This document shows positions 24,381 through 33,840 of a DNA stretch of 64,000 nucleotides, one piece after another; within the stretch, counting starts at the first letter, position 1; each line of letters opens with the position of its first letter. The stretch covers positions 144,280 to 208,279 of the forward strand of contig LNEO01000246.1 in assembly GCA_001465015.1 (NCBI GenBank), written 5' to 3'. The position numbers and the translations under genes are program-made. The notes beneath the pieces are model-generated. The model made no database searches. It was not told the DNA's origin and was given only the letters and a program-made list of their open reading frames with translations. This stretch comes from Deltaproteobacteria bacterium Ga0077539. Its GTDB lineage: Bacteria > Myxococcota_A > Polyangia > Polyangiales > Ga0077539.

Positions 24381-25160
24381 ATGAAGCCTCTGTCGTCGCT
24401 AGCGTTTGCCCTGCTCGTCGTGGCGGGCTGCCATCGCTCCTCGACGCCGCCCGCCCCCATGGCGCCGAGCTCGCCGACGGTGTCGACGGCGTCCGTTCGG
24501 GCCCCCGTCGGGGCGCATCAGGACACGCAGCCGAGCGCGCGAGCCGCAGACAATCAGCAGGGAATTCCCGCAGTGACCTTCGGCGTCGCGATGACGTCGC
24601 CGACCCACGGGCTCGCCGAGGCGACCTTCGCTGCGGGTTGCTTCTGGTGCGTCGAGTCGTCGTTCGAGGGCGTCCGGGGAGTCCGAGCGGTGTTTTCGGG
24701 ATACACTGGCGGCCCCGAGCAGCGCCCCACGTACGAGCAGGTCTGCGATCACGCGACGGGCCACGCCGAGGCGGTGCGGGTCATCTACGATCCATCCGTC
24801 GTCACCTACCCTCAGCTGCTCGCGGTCTTCTGGCGCATCCACGACCCGACGACGCCCGATCGCAGCTTCTACGATCAGGGGCGTCAGTACCGCTCGGCGA
24901 TCTACGTGCACAACGCCGAGCAGCGCGCGCAAGCCGAGGCGAGCAAGCGCGCGCTCGAGACCGCCAGGACGTATTCGCAGCGAATCGTGACGGAGATCAG
25001 CGACGCGGCTGCGTTCTGGCCCGCCGAGGACTACCACCAGGACTACCACCACACGCACCCCGAGCAGTACATGTCCTACCGGCGCGGCTCTGGTCGCGAC
25101 GCGTACATCGAGCAGACCTGGGGACGCGGAGCGCTCGAAGTCGCGCAGCGCCACGAGTGA
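24381..25160 (+). CDS. msrA: peptide methionine sulfoxide reductase A, lipoprotein form
   Basis: This is a 259-aa MsrA that reduces the S-epimer of methionine sulfoxide in proteins. The catalytic Cys is in TFAAGCFWCVESSFEGV, with YTGG and the EAVRVIYDPSVVTY core, and DYHHTHPEQYM near the C-terminus. A lipoprotein signal (SSLAFALLVVAGC) shows it is exported and anchored; residues 20-70 are a Ser/Thr/Pro linker. ATG 24381 has GGAGG nine bases upstream. It is followed by an exonuclease gene with a 69-base gap. Confidence 0.95.
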   Translation: MKPLSSLAFALLVVAGCHRSSTPPAPMAPSSPTVSTASVRAPVGAHQDTQPSARAADNQQGIPAVTFGVAMTSPTHGLAEATFAAGCFWCVESSFEGVRGVRAVFSGYTGGPEQRPTYEQVCDHATGHAEAVRVIYDPSVVTYPQLLAVFWRIHDPTTPDRSFYDQGRQYRSAIYVHNAEQRAQAEASKRALETARTYSQRIVTEISDAAAFWPAEDYHQDYHHTHPEQYMSYRRGSGRDAYIEQTWGRGALEVAQRHE

Positions 25161-25229
25161 CGGAGTACGCCCGGCCCGGGCGGCGATCTGCTGCGCCGCC
25201 GAGCGAAACGCGGTAGTGCAAGCGCCGTC

Positions 25230-26009
25230 TTGAAGATCTACAGCTACAACCTCAACGGTTATCGAAGCGCCACTCGCAAGGGATTTCGCGAGTGGTTCAC
25301 TCGAACCCAGCCCGACGTCCTGTGCCTGCAAGAGATCCGCGCGGACTGGGGTGAGCTCGACGACGAAGACCGCGCGCTGCTCAAGCAAAACCACGAGGTT
25401 TGCTGGTTTCCTTCGACCAAGAAGCGCGGCTACGCGGGGACCGCGACGCTCGTGAAGAAGGGCATGCGGTTCGAGCACCAGGCGGGCGTGGGCGTCGAAG
25501 CGTTCGACGAAGAAGGGAGGCTGATCGTGTCGACGCACCCGGCGTTTACGTTGATCGGCGGCTATTTTCCCAACGCGAGCGAGGGGCTCTCGCGGATGGA
25601 CTACAAGCGATCGTTCTCTCGCTGGATCCGAAGCGAGATCGAGCGAAGGCACTCGAACGGCGAGCGCGTGATCGTGATCGGCGACCTCAACGTGGCGCCC
25701 GAAGAGATCGACATCGCGCGGCCCGACGCCAACCGACGCTCCCCTGGCTTCACCGACGAAGAGCGCGAGGACTTTCGCGGGTATCTCGCCGCGGGGGTCG
25801 TAGACGCGTTTCGCGAGCGAAATCCCGGCAAAGTCGGGCAGTACACCTGGTGGAGCACCCGCGCTTCTTCCCGCGAGCGCAACGTCGGGTGGAGGCTCGA
25901 CCTCGCGCTCGTGTCGCGCGAGCTCGACCCCTCGGTGATCGACGTCGTCCACCACACCAAGGTGCTCTCGAGCGATCACTGCCCGATCAGCGTCGAGCTC
26001 GACGTGTAG
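25230..26009 (+). CDS. xth: exodeoxyribonuclease III family (EEP domain)
   Basis: This is a 259-aa endonuclease/exonuclease/phosphatase-fold protein matching ExoIII/AP endonuclease. Visible are YNLNGYRSATRKG, the metal-binding Glu of LCLQEIRAD, GDLNVAPEEIDIARP, WRLDLALVS and the catalytic Asp-His of LSSDHCPISVEL. It acts at abasic sites and 3' ends in DNA repair. The start is the TTG at 25230. The protein opens directly with the family's MKIYSYNLNG-type strand, so little can be missing. Confidence 0.9.
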   Translation: MKIYSYNLNGYRSATRKGFREWFTRTQPDVLCLQEIRADWGELDDEDRALLKQNHEVCWFPSTKKRGYAGTATLVKKGMRFEHQAGVGVEAFDEEGRLIVSTHPAFTLIGGYFPNASEGLSRMDYKRSFSRWIRSEIERRHSNGERVIVIGDLNVAPEEIDIARPDANRRSPGFTDEEREDFRGYLAAGVVDAFRERNPGKVGQYTWWSTRASSRERNVGWRLDLALVSRELDPSVIDVVHHTKVLSSDHCPISVELDV

Positions 26010-26065
26010 CTCGCGCAGGCCGCCGTCGCGACGAGGTGCCCCCCGCCCGCGCGGCTGCGCGGCCC

Positions 26066-27709
26066 TCAATCGAGCTTGCTGACGAACTGCGCGAGCACGT
26101 CGTCGACCGCTGTCTCGTTGAGCGCGAGCAGGCCAGCGACGCCCTCGAGCGCGTCCCGCTCGCGCTTGGACACCCTTCCGTCGGCGCGCGCGACGAGCAC
26201 CAGGTCCTCCAGGATCTTCTCGCGCTCCGAGTACGAGAGCGCCAGCGCCAACGCCTCGGCGAGCTCGACGAGCCGCACTTGCTGATCTTCCATTGGCAAC
26301 GCGACGAGCTTCGCGTGCATTCGACGATACCCCTCGGCGAGCTGCGCGATCACGCGCGCCTCCGAGCGGCTCGTTCCGCCGGTGGCTTCGGCGACCGCGA
26401 TCGCGCCGAGCAGCACGAACTCCGCGACGTCAGCGCGGTCGATTTGCGCGTCGAGCACCGAGGGGTTCATTCGCTTCACCAGCCGCTCGACCTGCGCTTC
26501 GAGCTGCGCTTCGCTGAGCGCTCCGCCGGTCTTGCCTCTGAGCCTGGCGAACGTGTGCGACCGATGAAACAAATCGATCGCGACCGCGCGCAGCTCGCCG
26601 TACGGGTGCGTGTCGAGCCCTTCGGCCGCCTCCGACGGCGGCGCGACGCGCTCTGCGCTCTGCCTCGCGTGCTCGAGAAAAGCCCGCGGCTCGCCGAGCG
26701 CCTTGCGCTTGCGCACGCCGGTCGTGAACATCATTTCGGCCCTGAGCGCCACCTCGAGGTCGGGGCAACAAAGAAGCCCCATTCGATCCGCAGAGAGCTC
26801 TTGATAGCGCTTGAGCGCGAAGCTGCGCAGGCTGGTGATCCCGCGGGTCTCGCCGGACATCACGCGAAACGTCTCCAGGTGGCCGAGCAGCGCGTGACCG
26901 AGCTCGTGACCGAGGACGTACGCGAGCTCGTCGTCGTCGAGCGCGTCGATCGTCCCCGAGGTGACGTCGATCACGATGTGACCGTCGGTCGTGGTGGTGA
27001 CCAGCGCGTTGAGCGACGCGTCGTTGATGCAAAAGAGCTCTATCGGCGCGCGAAGGCCGATCGCCGCCCGGCACCGCTCGAGCACCGCGAAGAGCCCGGG
27101 CATCATCCGTCGCGTGAGCCGGGTGCGCCCCGCGGCGAGCTCGCCGCGCTGCAGGGTGTCGGCGTCGGTCGCGTCTTTCTCAGCGTGAAATGACTGCAGC
27201 GCGCGGAGGTAGTCCTCGTCTTCGAGCAGCTGCGCGAGCATCTTCTTCTCGCCGTCGAACCGCACGAGCTCGAGGTCGATGTCGCACACCTTCTGCCAGG
27301 CCTTGGCGCGCCGGCGAAACAGCGACTGCGCCCCGCGCGCGCTCGCGTCGAAGTCCGTCATCGGCCCCGGAGCGAGCTCGAACGCCCCGAACAGCGACCC
27401 GTTGAAGAGCCTCCATCGACCTTTGAAGCCCTGGCCGTCGAGCTTTCCGACGTAGATGTACTGCTCGCCGCCCAGGTACTTCTTGTGAAAGCGAAGGACG
27501 CCGGTCGCGTGGTCGTAGGTGCCCTCGATCTCGAAGCGCACGTCGTCGAAGGCGCCCGCGCCCGTCACCTTTCCGCGCGCGAAGCGCAGCTCGCAGTCCA
27601 TGAGCTTCGGCGGGCTCTCGGGTCCGTCCACCGAGCGAGCCTTGTACTGCTCGGTCCACGCGCCGCTCTTCGGAGCCGCATCCGCTGGTCGCTTGCCGTC
27701 GTCGGTCAT
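26066..27709 (-). CDS. M48 metallopeptidase with C-terminal TerB-like domain
   Basis: This is a 547-aa protein. The central part holds a zinc-protease core AYVLGHELGHALLGHLE (HEXXH) with the third ligand in RYQELSADRMG, as in M48 (HtpX/Oma1-like) proteases. There is no clear membrane segment. The N-terminal 150 residues include a domain with repeated beta-like segments (GKVTGAGAFDDVRFEIEGTYD and others). The last 110 residues end in YSEREKILEDLVLVARADGRVSKRERDALEGV, like TerB. The gene starts 45 bases after xdhB. Its substrate is unknown. Confidence 0.85.
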   Translation of the reverse strand: MTDDGKRPADAAPKSGAWTEQYKARSVDGPESPPKLMDCELRFARGKVTGAGAFDDVRFEIEGTYDHATGVLRFHKKYLGGEQYIYVGKLDGQGFKGRWRLFNGSLFGAFELAPGPMTDFDASARGAQSLFRRRAKAWQKVCDIDLELVRFDGEKKMLAQLLEDEDYLRALQSFHAEKDATDADTLQRGELAAGRTRLTRRMMPGLFAVLERCRAAIGLRAPIELFCINDASLNALVTTTTDGHIVIDVTSGTIDALDDDELAYVLGHELGHALLGHLETFRVMSGETRGITSLRSFALKRYQELSADRMGLLCCPDLEVALRAEMMFTTGVRKRKALGEPRAFLEHARQSAERVAPPSEAAEGLDTHPYGELRAVAIDLFHRSHTFARLRGKTGGALSEAQLEAQVERLVKRMNPSVLDAQIDRADVAEFVLLGAIAVAEATGGTSRSEARVIAQLAEGYRRMHAKLVALPMEDQQVRLVELAEALALALSYSEREKILEDLVLVARADGRVSKRERDALEGVAGLLALNETAVDDVLAQFVSKLD

Positions 27710-27754
27710 CGTCTGGCAAGGATGCCCGATGCGACCAGCGAGCACCACGCGCGA

Positions 27755-30127
27755 TCAGGCTCGGGACGCGCGGAGCTGCTCGGCCGCCAGCAGGATGCGC
27801 TCGTGCGTCATGGGCAACGAAAGGGCGAGCGTTCGATCCCGCGGCGCGAGGCTGTGGAGGGCGTCCTTGATCGCCGTCCAGACGGAGATCGCCAACAACA
27901 AGGGCGGCTCTCCGACGGCCTTGGTCGAGCGGACGTTCTTGCTGTTGCCGAGGTTCTCGACGAGCTTGACGTCGAAGACGCGCGGCGTGTCTTGAATACT
28001 GGGGATCTTGTAGGTGCTCGGCGAGTGCGAGAGCAAGAGGCCCTTGGGGTCGTACACGAGGTTCTCGGTCGTGCACCAGCCCATCCCCTGCACGAAAGCG
28101 CCGGTGATCTGCCCGATGTCGAGCGACGCGTTGATCGGGCGGCCGAGGTCCATCAGCAGCTCGACGCGGCGCACCTCGAGCTCGCCCGTGAGGCGATCGA
28201 TGAGCACCTCCGAGCAGGCGACCCCCTGCGTAAAGTAGAAGAACGGATCGCCCTGGCCCGAGAGCTTGTCGAAGTAGATCCCTGGCGTCTTGAAGTAGCC
28301 GTAGTCGCCGAGCTGCACGCGCGAGAGGTACGCCTCTCGGCACACCTTCGCGAAGGCGATCCTCTGGTCGGGGTTGGCTCGGCGAGCGACGAAGCCGTCG
28401 GCGAAGACGATGTCGTCCGTCGCGCGTTCGAGCTCGATCTCGGGCATGGTGCCGAGTCCTGCGGTGCGCGAGGGCCAGCGATCTTCGGGCAACTCGAATA
28501 GTTGTGCGGCGACCTTGGCGAGTCGACCGCGGATGCGCTCGGCGGCCACGAGGGCGGCGCTCGCGTTGAGGTCGGTGCCCGCCGAGGCGGCCGTGGGCGA
28601 GGTGTTGTGGTTCTTCTCGGTGGAGGTGGGCATCACGCGGACGCTCGAGAGCGCGACGCCGAACGCCTCCGCGACGACCATGGCGATCCGCGTGTTGACG
28701 CCCTGCCCCATCTCGGTCGCGCCGGTCGAGAGCTGAATCGTCCCGTCCTGGTGAACGTTGACGAGCGCGTTGCCCTGGTTGAGAAACCTCGTCGTAAACG
28801 AGATTCCAAACTTCACCGCGGTGATCGACAGGCCCTTGATCTGGGTCTTGGACCGGGCGTTGAACGCGCGGAGCTCCTCGCGCCGCGCTCGGTAGTCGCA
28901 GCGCGACTCGATGGCGTCGAAGAGCTCGGGCAAGAGGTTGTTCGCGAGCTTCTGGCCGTAGTGAGTGACGTCGCGGTCGGGCCCGCGATAGACGTTGCGC
29001 TTGCGCACATCGAGCGGGTCGATGCCGAGCCGGTGCGCGATGTCCTCGAGGACGTTCTCGATCATCGCCACGCCTTTGGGCCCACCGAAGCCGCGAAACG
29101 CGGTGTGCGGATGGACGTGCGTCCTGCACACCTGGCCGGTGACCTTCGCGTTGGCGAGGAAGTACGCGTTGTCCGAGTGGAGCATCGCGCGCTCCATGAT
29201 CGACGTCGAGAGGTCCGCGTACGCGCCGCCGTCGGAGTAGAGCCGGACGTCGAGCCCGACGATGGTGCCGTCGTCCTCGTAGCCGACGGTGTAGTCGATC
29301 TCGAACGGGTTGCGCTTGCCCGTCATCACCATGTCGTCGTCCTTGGTGATCACGCAGCGCGCGGCGCGGCCCGTGCGCGCGGCGACGAGGGCGGCGAAGA
29401 AGGCGAAGGGAGCGCCTTGGGATTCTTTTCCGCCGAAGCCGCCGCCCATGCGCTTGACCACGCAGACGACGGCGTGCGCAGGAAGGCCCATGCCGTGAGC
29501 GACGACGTGCTGCACCTCCGTGGGGTGCTGCGACGAGGAGTGGATCTCGACCTGACCGTCCTCGCGGGGGTAGGCGATCGAGCACTGCGACTCGAGGTAG
29601 AAGTGATCCTGCCCCTGGATCTTCACGGTCCCGCTGGCGCGGTGAGGCGCCCGCGCGAGGGCCGCGTCGACGTCTCCGCGGACGATGTACCGCTCGCTGC
29701 CGATGAAGGACTTCGCGGCGATCGCGGCGCGCACCGACAGAATCGCCTCGAGCGGCTCGTAGTCGACCCGAACGAGCCTGCGCCCTTGCTCCATCGCCTC
29801 GCGCGTCTCGCCGGCGACGATCGCCACGGGCTCGCCCACGAAGCGAACGACGTCGTCCGCGATCAAGGGCTGATCTTGAATAATGGTGCCCCATAGGTTG
29901 TGGTGCACGTCCTTCGCGGTGTACACGCCGACGACGCCAGCAACGGCCAGCGCCTCGGCGCTGTGGATGGCGACGATCCTGGCGTGCGGCTCCGTCGAGA
30001 AGACGACGCCGACGTGCAGCTCTCCGGCGACCGCGGGGCGATCGTCGATGAACTCGCTCGCGCCGCGGACGTGGCCGCGCGCCGAGTCGTGCGAGGGGTC
30101 AGCGACGGGGTCGATGATCTTGATCAC
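27755..30127 (-). CDS. xdhB: xanthine dehydrogenase-type molybdopterin-binding subunit
   Basis: This is a 790-aa large subunit of a molybdenum hydroxylase. It has the MRMGGGFGGKES-type Moco motif (RMGGGFGGKE), the Q/SIAYPREDGQVEI segment, FRGFGGPKG and the catalytic Glu in STKAVGEPPLLLAIS near the C-terminus. It oxidises purine-like or related substrates with the XdhA subunit. GTG 30127 overlaps the xdhA TGA by four bases (GTGA) and has GGGAGG upstream, so the two are coupled. No XdhC maturation gene is adjacent. Confidence 0.92.
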   Translation of the reverse strand: MIKIIDPVADPSHDSARGHVRGASEFIDDRPAVAGELHVGVVFSTEPHARIVAIHSAEALAVAGVVGVYTAKDVHHNLWGTIIQDQPLIADDVVRFVGEPVAIVAGETREAMEQGRRLVRVDYEPLEAILSVRAAIAAKSFIGSERYIVRGDVDAALARAPHRASGTVKIQGQDHFYLESQCSIAYPREDGQVEIHSSSQHPTEVQHVVAHGMGLPAHAVVCVVKRMGGGFGGKESQGAPFAFFAALVAARTGRAARCVITKDDDMVMTGKRNPFEIDYTVGYEDDGTIVGLDVRLYSDGGAYADLSTSIMERAMLHSDNAYFLANAKVTGQVCRTHVHPHTAFRGFGGPKGVAMIENVLEDIAHRLGIDPLDVRKRNVYRGPDRDVTHYGQKLANNLLPELFDAIESRCDYRARREELRAFNARSKTQIKGLSITAVKFGISFTTRFLNQGNALVNVHQDGTIQLSTGATEMGQGVNTRIAMVVAEAFGVALSSVRVMPTSTEKNHNTSPTAASAGTDLNASAALVAAERIRGRLAKVAAQLFELPEDRWPSRTAGLGTMPEIELERATDDIVFADGFVARRANPDQRIAFAKVCREAYLSRVQLGDYGYFKTPGIYFDKLSGQGDPFFYFTQGVACSEVLIDRLTGELEVRRVELLMDLGRPINASLDIGQITGAFVQGMGWCTTENLVYDPKGLLLSHSPSTYKIPSIQDTPRVFDVKLVENLGNSKNVRSTKAVGEPPLLLAISVWTAIKDALHSLAPRDRTLALSLPMTHERILLAAEQLRASRA

Positions 30128-31578
30128 GCGAACACCTCCCCGCGCAGCTCGTGGCCGAATTTGCGGGCGAGGTTGCCCGCGAGGACTCGGCGTCCCTGCT
30201 CGCTGCCGCGCAGGTCGGACCGGGGCGAGATCGCCGCTTCGACCGCGGCGGCGACGCGCTCCCACGCGGCCTCGTCTCGCAGCGGGCAGCCCACGAGCAG
30301 CGCCTCGACCTCGCGCAAGCGCAGCACCGTAGGCCCGACGCCCCCGTACGCGACGCGCGCCTCGCGGATCGTCGCGCCGTCGTGCGCGAGAAAAAACGCC
30401 GCGCCGACGAAGCTGATGTCCAGGTCCCTGCGCTGACAGACCTTGTAGACCCGAAACGTCGCGCCGTCGCCGAGCGCCGCGAAGCGAACGCGCGTCACGA
30501 GCTCGTCCGGCGCCATCACGGTCTCGCGATAGCCCCGGTAGAACTCGTCGATCGGCACGCGACGCACGCCCCGCGCGCTCGACAGCTCGACCTCTGCCCC
30601 GAGCGCAAACAGCGCGGGGATCGTGTCGCCGATCGGCGAGCCAGTCGCGACGTTGCCCGCGAGCGTCCCGATGTTCTTGATTTGTGGTGACGCAAATACC
30701 CGCAGCAGCCTCGAGAAATCGGGCGCCGCCGTCGCCGCGGCGCGCTCGACTTCGCCGAGCGTGGCTCGCGCCCCGATGGTCAAGACGCCGTCTTCGAGCG
30801 TCGCGCCGTCGAGCTCGTGCAAAAGATGGAGGCTGATGGCGCGGCGCGACGTCCCCGCGGGCCAGAGCTTCTGCTTGTTGACCAGGACGCCGAGGTCGGT
30901 GTTGCCTGCGATGATTCGCGCGTCGGGGTGCGCGGCGCGAAGGGCGAAGAGCTCATCGAGCGTCGCTGGAGCGTCGATCGTCCCTCGCGCGCTGTCCTCG
31001 ATGCGCAGCGAGTCCTTCGTGGCGGCGCCCAGCGACGACGCGATGTCCGCCGAGTGATGCCTCGCGACCACGGACTCGTACTTCTCGGGACGCACGTCCG
31101 CGGCGGCCTCGAGGATCGGGAGGTATCCAGTGCAACGACAGAGGTTGCCCGTCAGGTGATTGGCCACCGCCTTCGGCGACGCCTTTTCGTCGGGGTGGTG
31201 CTCGAAGTGGCCGAGCATCGCCATCACGAAGCCGGGCGTACAAAACCCGCACTGCGAGCCGTGCTTGTCGCACATCGCGCGCTGCACTTCGTGCAAGGCT
31301 CCGTCCCGCGCGACCGACTCGATCGTGAGGACGTGCGCGCCGTCGAGCTGCGCCATCGTCAGGATGCACGCGTTGACCGGGTCGAATCGCCACGGTCGAT
31401 CTCCGCCCGGCCGGCCGACGAGGACGGTGCACGCGCCGCAGTCTCCTTCGGCGCACACGACCTTGGTGCCTGTCAGGCGCTCTTCGTAGCGGAGCCAGTC
31501 GGTGACTGTGAGAAACGCGGCGTCGCCGCGAACCTCGCGGCGCACGCCGTTGACGAACAAAACGATCGCGTCTCGCAT
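30124..31578 (-). CDS. xdhA: xanthine dehydrogenase small subunit (2Fe-2S and FAD domains)
   Basis: This is a 484-aa protein combining electron-transfer parts. Residues 1-80 are a plant-type ferredoxin domain with CAEGDCGACTVLVG and a fourth Cys further on. Residues about 90-165 are the second 2Fe-2S domain with CGFCTPGFVMAML and CRCTGYLPI. Residues about 190-470 are a FAD-binding CODH/XDH medium domain with IIAGNTDLGVLVNKQ and NIGTLAGNVATGSPIGD. Electrons go from the Mo subunit to NAD or another acceptor. It lies 52 bases after hemH. Confidence 0.94.
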   Translation of the reverse strand: MRDAIVLFVNGVRREVRGDAAFLTVTDWLRYEERLTGTKVVCAEGDCGACTVLVGRPGGDRPWRFDPVNACILTMAQLDGAHVLTIESVARDGALHEVQRAMCDKHGSQCGFCTPGFVMAMLGHFEHHPDEKASPKAVANHLTGNLCRCTGYLPILEAAADVRPEKYESVVARHHSADIASSLGAATKDSLRIEDSARGTIDAPATLDELFALRAAHPDARIIAGNTDLGVLVNKQKLWPAGTSRRAISLHLLHELDGATLEDGVLTIGARATLGEVERAAATAAPDFSRLLRVFASPQIKNIGTLAGNVATGSPIGDTIPALFALGAEVELSSARGVRRVPIDEFYRGYRETVMAPDELVTRVRFAALGDGATFRVYKVCQRRDLDISFVGAAFFLAHDGATIREARVAYGGVGPTVLRLREVEALLVGCPLRDEAAWERVAAAVEAAISPRSDLRGSEQGRRVLAGNLARKFGHELRGEVFA

Positions 31579-31630
31579 GGGATATTGGAGCCAGCGAGGG
31601 TATCACGCAGTGCCGGACGCGAGGCAGCGA

Positions 31631-32524
31631 CTAGCGTTGCATGGCCTCGCGAGCCACCTGCGCCATCGCCTCGGCGAGGTCGTCCTGGTCGTTGGGACAC
31701 TCGGCGCGAACGAGCTCGATTCCGCGGTCGGACGCCCACGCCTTCGCTTCGATGTCCAGGTCGTAGAGCACCTCGACGTGATCCGAGAGAAACCCGATGG
31801 CGACGATGACCACTCGAGCTGCCTTTTCGCTGGCGAGCGCGTCGAAGCTCGCGACGAGGTCGGGCCCGAGCCAGGGGCCTTCGCTGGCCCCTTGCGACTG
31901 ATAGGCGAGCGACCACCGATCGCGCGAGAGGCCGAGCTCCTTGGCGACCTCCTCGCACGCGTGCGAGACGAGCGTGGGGTAGGGATCTCCGCGCTCGACC
32001 ACCATCGTGGGAAGGCTGTGCGCGGTAAACAGGACCCTCGTGCCTTCTTCGAGCGCTCCTGCGGCGCGCGCGCGCTGCGCAAAGACGCGGACCAGCGACG
32101 GGTGCGAGCCCCACGGCCCGACCTTGATGAGCGAAACGCGCTTCTCGGGGTCGAGCTCAGCGAGCGCCTGGGCCACGGGCTCGTGGTAGATGCCCGTCGA
32201 AAACGGCGCCGCAGGCAGCGAGACGAGCCGCTCGACGCCATCCGAAACCGCGCGCGACACGGCGTCGCGGATCGACGGCCCCCAGAGGCGCATTCCAACG
32301 TACCCGAGCGCCCCGAGCTTCGCTGCGGCACCGCGCGCCTGGCCTTCGGTGAGCTCGGTCAACGGCGAGCGCCCGCCGATCGCGCGGTATCGGTGCGTCA
32401 CCTCGGTGATCAGCGCTGGCGAGGCAGGGCGGCCCCGGCGAATCACCGTCAAAAAAGCGGGGAGCTCTTCGAGCGATTGGACTGTTCCGTGCGCGGAGAC
32501 GAGCAAGCCTGTGCGTGGTGCCAT
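31631..32524 (-). CDS. hemH: ferrochelatase
   Basis: This is a 297-aa enzyme that inserts Fe2+ into protoporphyrin IX, the last step of haem synthesis. The N-terminal LVSAHGTVQSLEELPAFL, the catalytic His motif LFTAHSLPTMVV, YQSQGASEGPWLGPDL and the GFLSDHVEVLYDLDIEA segment all fit. It is somewhat shorter than many ferrochelatases. It is the first gene of a four-gene minus-strand run (hemH, xdhA, xdhB, M48). ATG 32524 is chosen because the frame beyond it has no matching sequence. Confidence 0.92.
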   Translation of the reverse strand: MAPRTGLLVSAHGTVQSLEELPAFLTVIRRGRPASPALITEVTHRYRAIGGRSPLTELTEGQARGAAAKLGALGYVGMRLWGPSIRDAVSRAVSDGVERLVSLPAAPFSTGIYHEPVAQALAELDPEKRVSLIKVGPWGSHPSLVRVFAQRARAAGALEEGTRVLFTAHSLPTMVVERGDPYPTLVSHACEEVAKELGLSRDRWSLAYQSQGASEGPWLGPDLVASFDALASEKAARVVIVAIGFLSDHVEVLYDLDIEAKAWASDRGIELVRAECPNDQDDLAEAMAQVAREAMQR

Positions 32525-32606
32525 CGGTGTCTTCGGTGCGATGCCCGGACAGCCAGAGCGTTGTAAAGAGCGTACTCGCGCGCGGTTTGCGATACATTGC
32601 CGCGCC

Positions 32607-33818
32607 GTGAGTGAGACGAGCCGCCCCAAGACCATTCTGTGCGTTTCGAGCTTCTTCAAGGGCAATCGCTTCATCGAGCAGGCCAAGAAGCTCGGATGGA
32701 AGACGGTGCTCTTGACCGTCGAGAGCATTCTCAAAGAGCCGTGGTCGCGCCACGCGCTCGATGAAGTGTTCGCGATGCCCAACTTCACCGACCGGCGAGC
32801 GGTCATCAACGCGGTGGCGTTTCTCGCGCGGACCCGCAAGTTCGACCGCATCGCGCCGCTCGATGACTTCGACGTCGAGCTCGTGGCGCACCTCCGCGAG
32901 CACCTGCGCATCCCAGGCATGGGAGACACCACCGCGAGGTACTTCCGCGACAAGCTCGCGATGCGCGCCCGCGCCAAGGACCGCGGGATCCTCGTGCCCG
33001 ACTTCGTCCACGCGCTCAACCACGACGAGGTGCGCCAGTACCTCGCCAACGTCGAGGGCCCTTGGGTGCTCAAGCCCCGCAGCGAGGCCTCGAGCGTAGG
33101 CATCAAGAAGATCCGCAAGCCCGAGGAGCTCTGGCCGATCCTCGAGCAGCTCGGCGACCAGCAGAGCTACTACCTCCTCGAGAAGATGATTCCTGGTGAC
33201 TGTTATCATGTCGACTCGGTCATCTGGGAGAAGAGCGTCGTGTTCGCCGAGGCGAGCAAGTATCGGCGTCCGATGCTCGAGGTCTCGCACGAGGGCGGGA
33301 TCTTCGCGTCGCGCTCGCTGCCGAGAGACGGCGACGAGGCCACCGCGCTGCGCGCGATCAACGCCGACGTGATCCGCGAGTTCGGTCACGTGCGCGGCGT
33401 CGCGCACACTGAGTTCATCCGCAGCGCCAACGACGGTCGCTTCTACTTTCTCGAGACCGCTGCGCGCGTCGGCGGCGCGGGGATCTCGGACCTCGTCGAG
33501 GCCGCCACCGGGGTCAACCTCTGGGAAGAGTGGGCGAAGATCGAGATCTCACAGGGAGAAACGCCCTACACTCCGCCCGCGGCGCGCAACGACTACGCAG
33601 GCATCATCGTGTCGCTCACCCGCTTCGAGCACCCCGACAGCGCGCCCTTCAACGATCCCGAAATCGTGTGGCGCATGAACGACAAGCCGTGGCACCTCGG
33701 CCTCGTCGTTCGCTCGGCAGACCCGGCGCGAGTCGAGCAGCTCATCGAGAACTACGTTCCTCGAATCCAGCGCGACTTCCACGCGGTGATTCCTCCCAAG
33801 GACCAGGCGACGAGCTGA
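32607..33818 (+). CDS. ATP-grasp domain protein
   Basis: This is a 403-aa ATP-grasp ligase-like enzyme. The central ATP-binding loops are seen in PWVLKPRSEASSVGIKKI and YLLEKMIPGDCYHVDSVIW, and the metal-binding Glu/Asn region in GRFYFLETAARVGGAGISDLV. The N-terminal part (TILCVSSFFKGNRFIEQAKK) is a Rossmann-like preATP domain, as in carbamoyl-phosphate-synthetase-type or peptide-ligase enzymes. The substrate is unknown. GTG 32607 gives a sensible N-terminus. It is divergent from hemH, with 82 bases between the starts, and stands alone. Confidence 0.85.
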   Translation: MSETSRPKTILCVSSFFKGNRFIEQAKKLGWKTVLLTVESILKEPWSRHALDEVFAMPNFTDRRAVINAVAFLARTRKFDRIAPLDDFDVELVAHLREHLRIPGMGDTTARYFRDKLAMRARAKDRGILVPDFVHALNHDEVRQYLANVEGPWVLKPRSEASSVGIKKIRKPEELWPILEQLGDQQSYYLLEKMIPGDCYHVDSVIWEKSVVFAEASKYRRPMLEVSHEGGIFASRSLPRDGDEATALRAINADVIREFGHVRGVAHTEFIRSANDGRFYFLETAARVGGAGISDLVEAATGVNLWEEWAKIEISQGETPYTPPAARNDYAGIIVSLTRFEHPDSAPFNDPEIVWRMNDKPWHLGLVVRSADPARVEQLIENYVPRIQRDFHAVIPPKDQATS

Positions 33819-33840
33819 GCGATCACCAGGGACGATCCCG

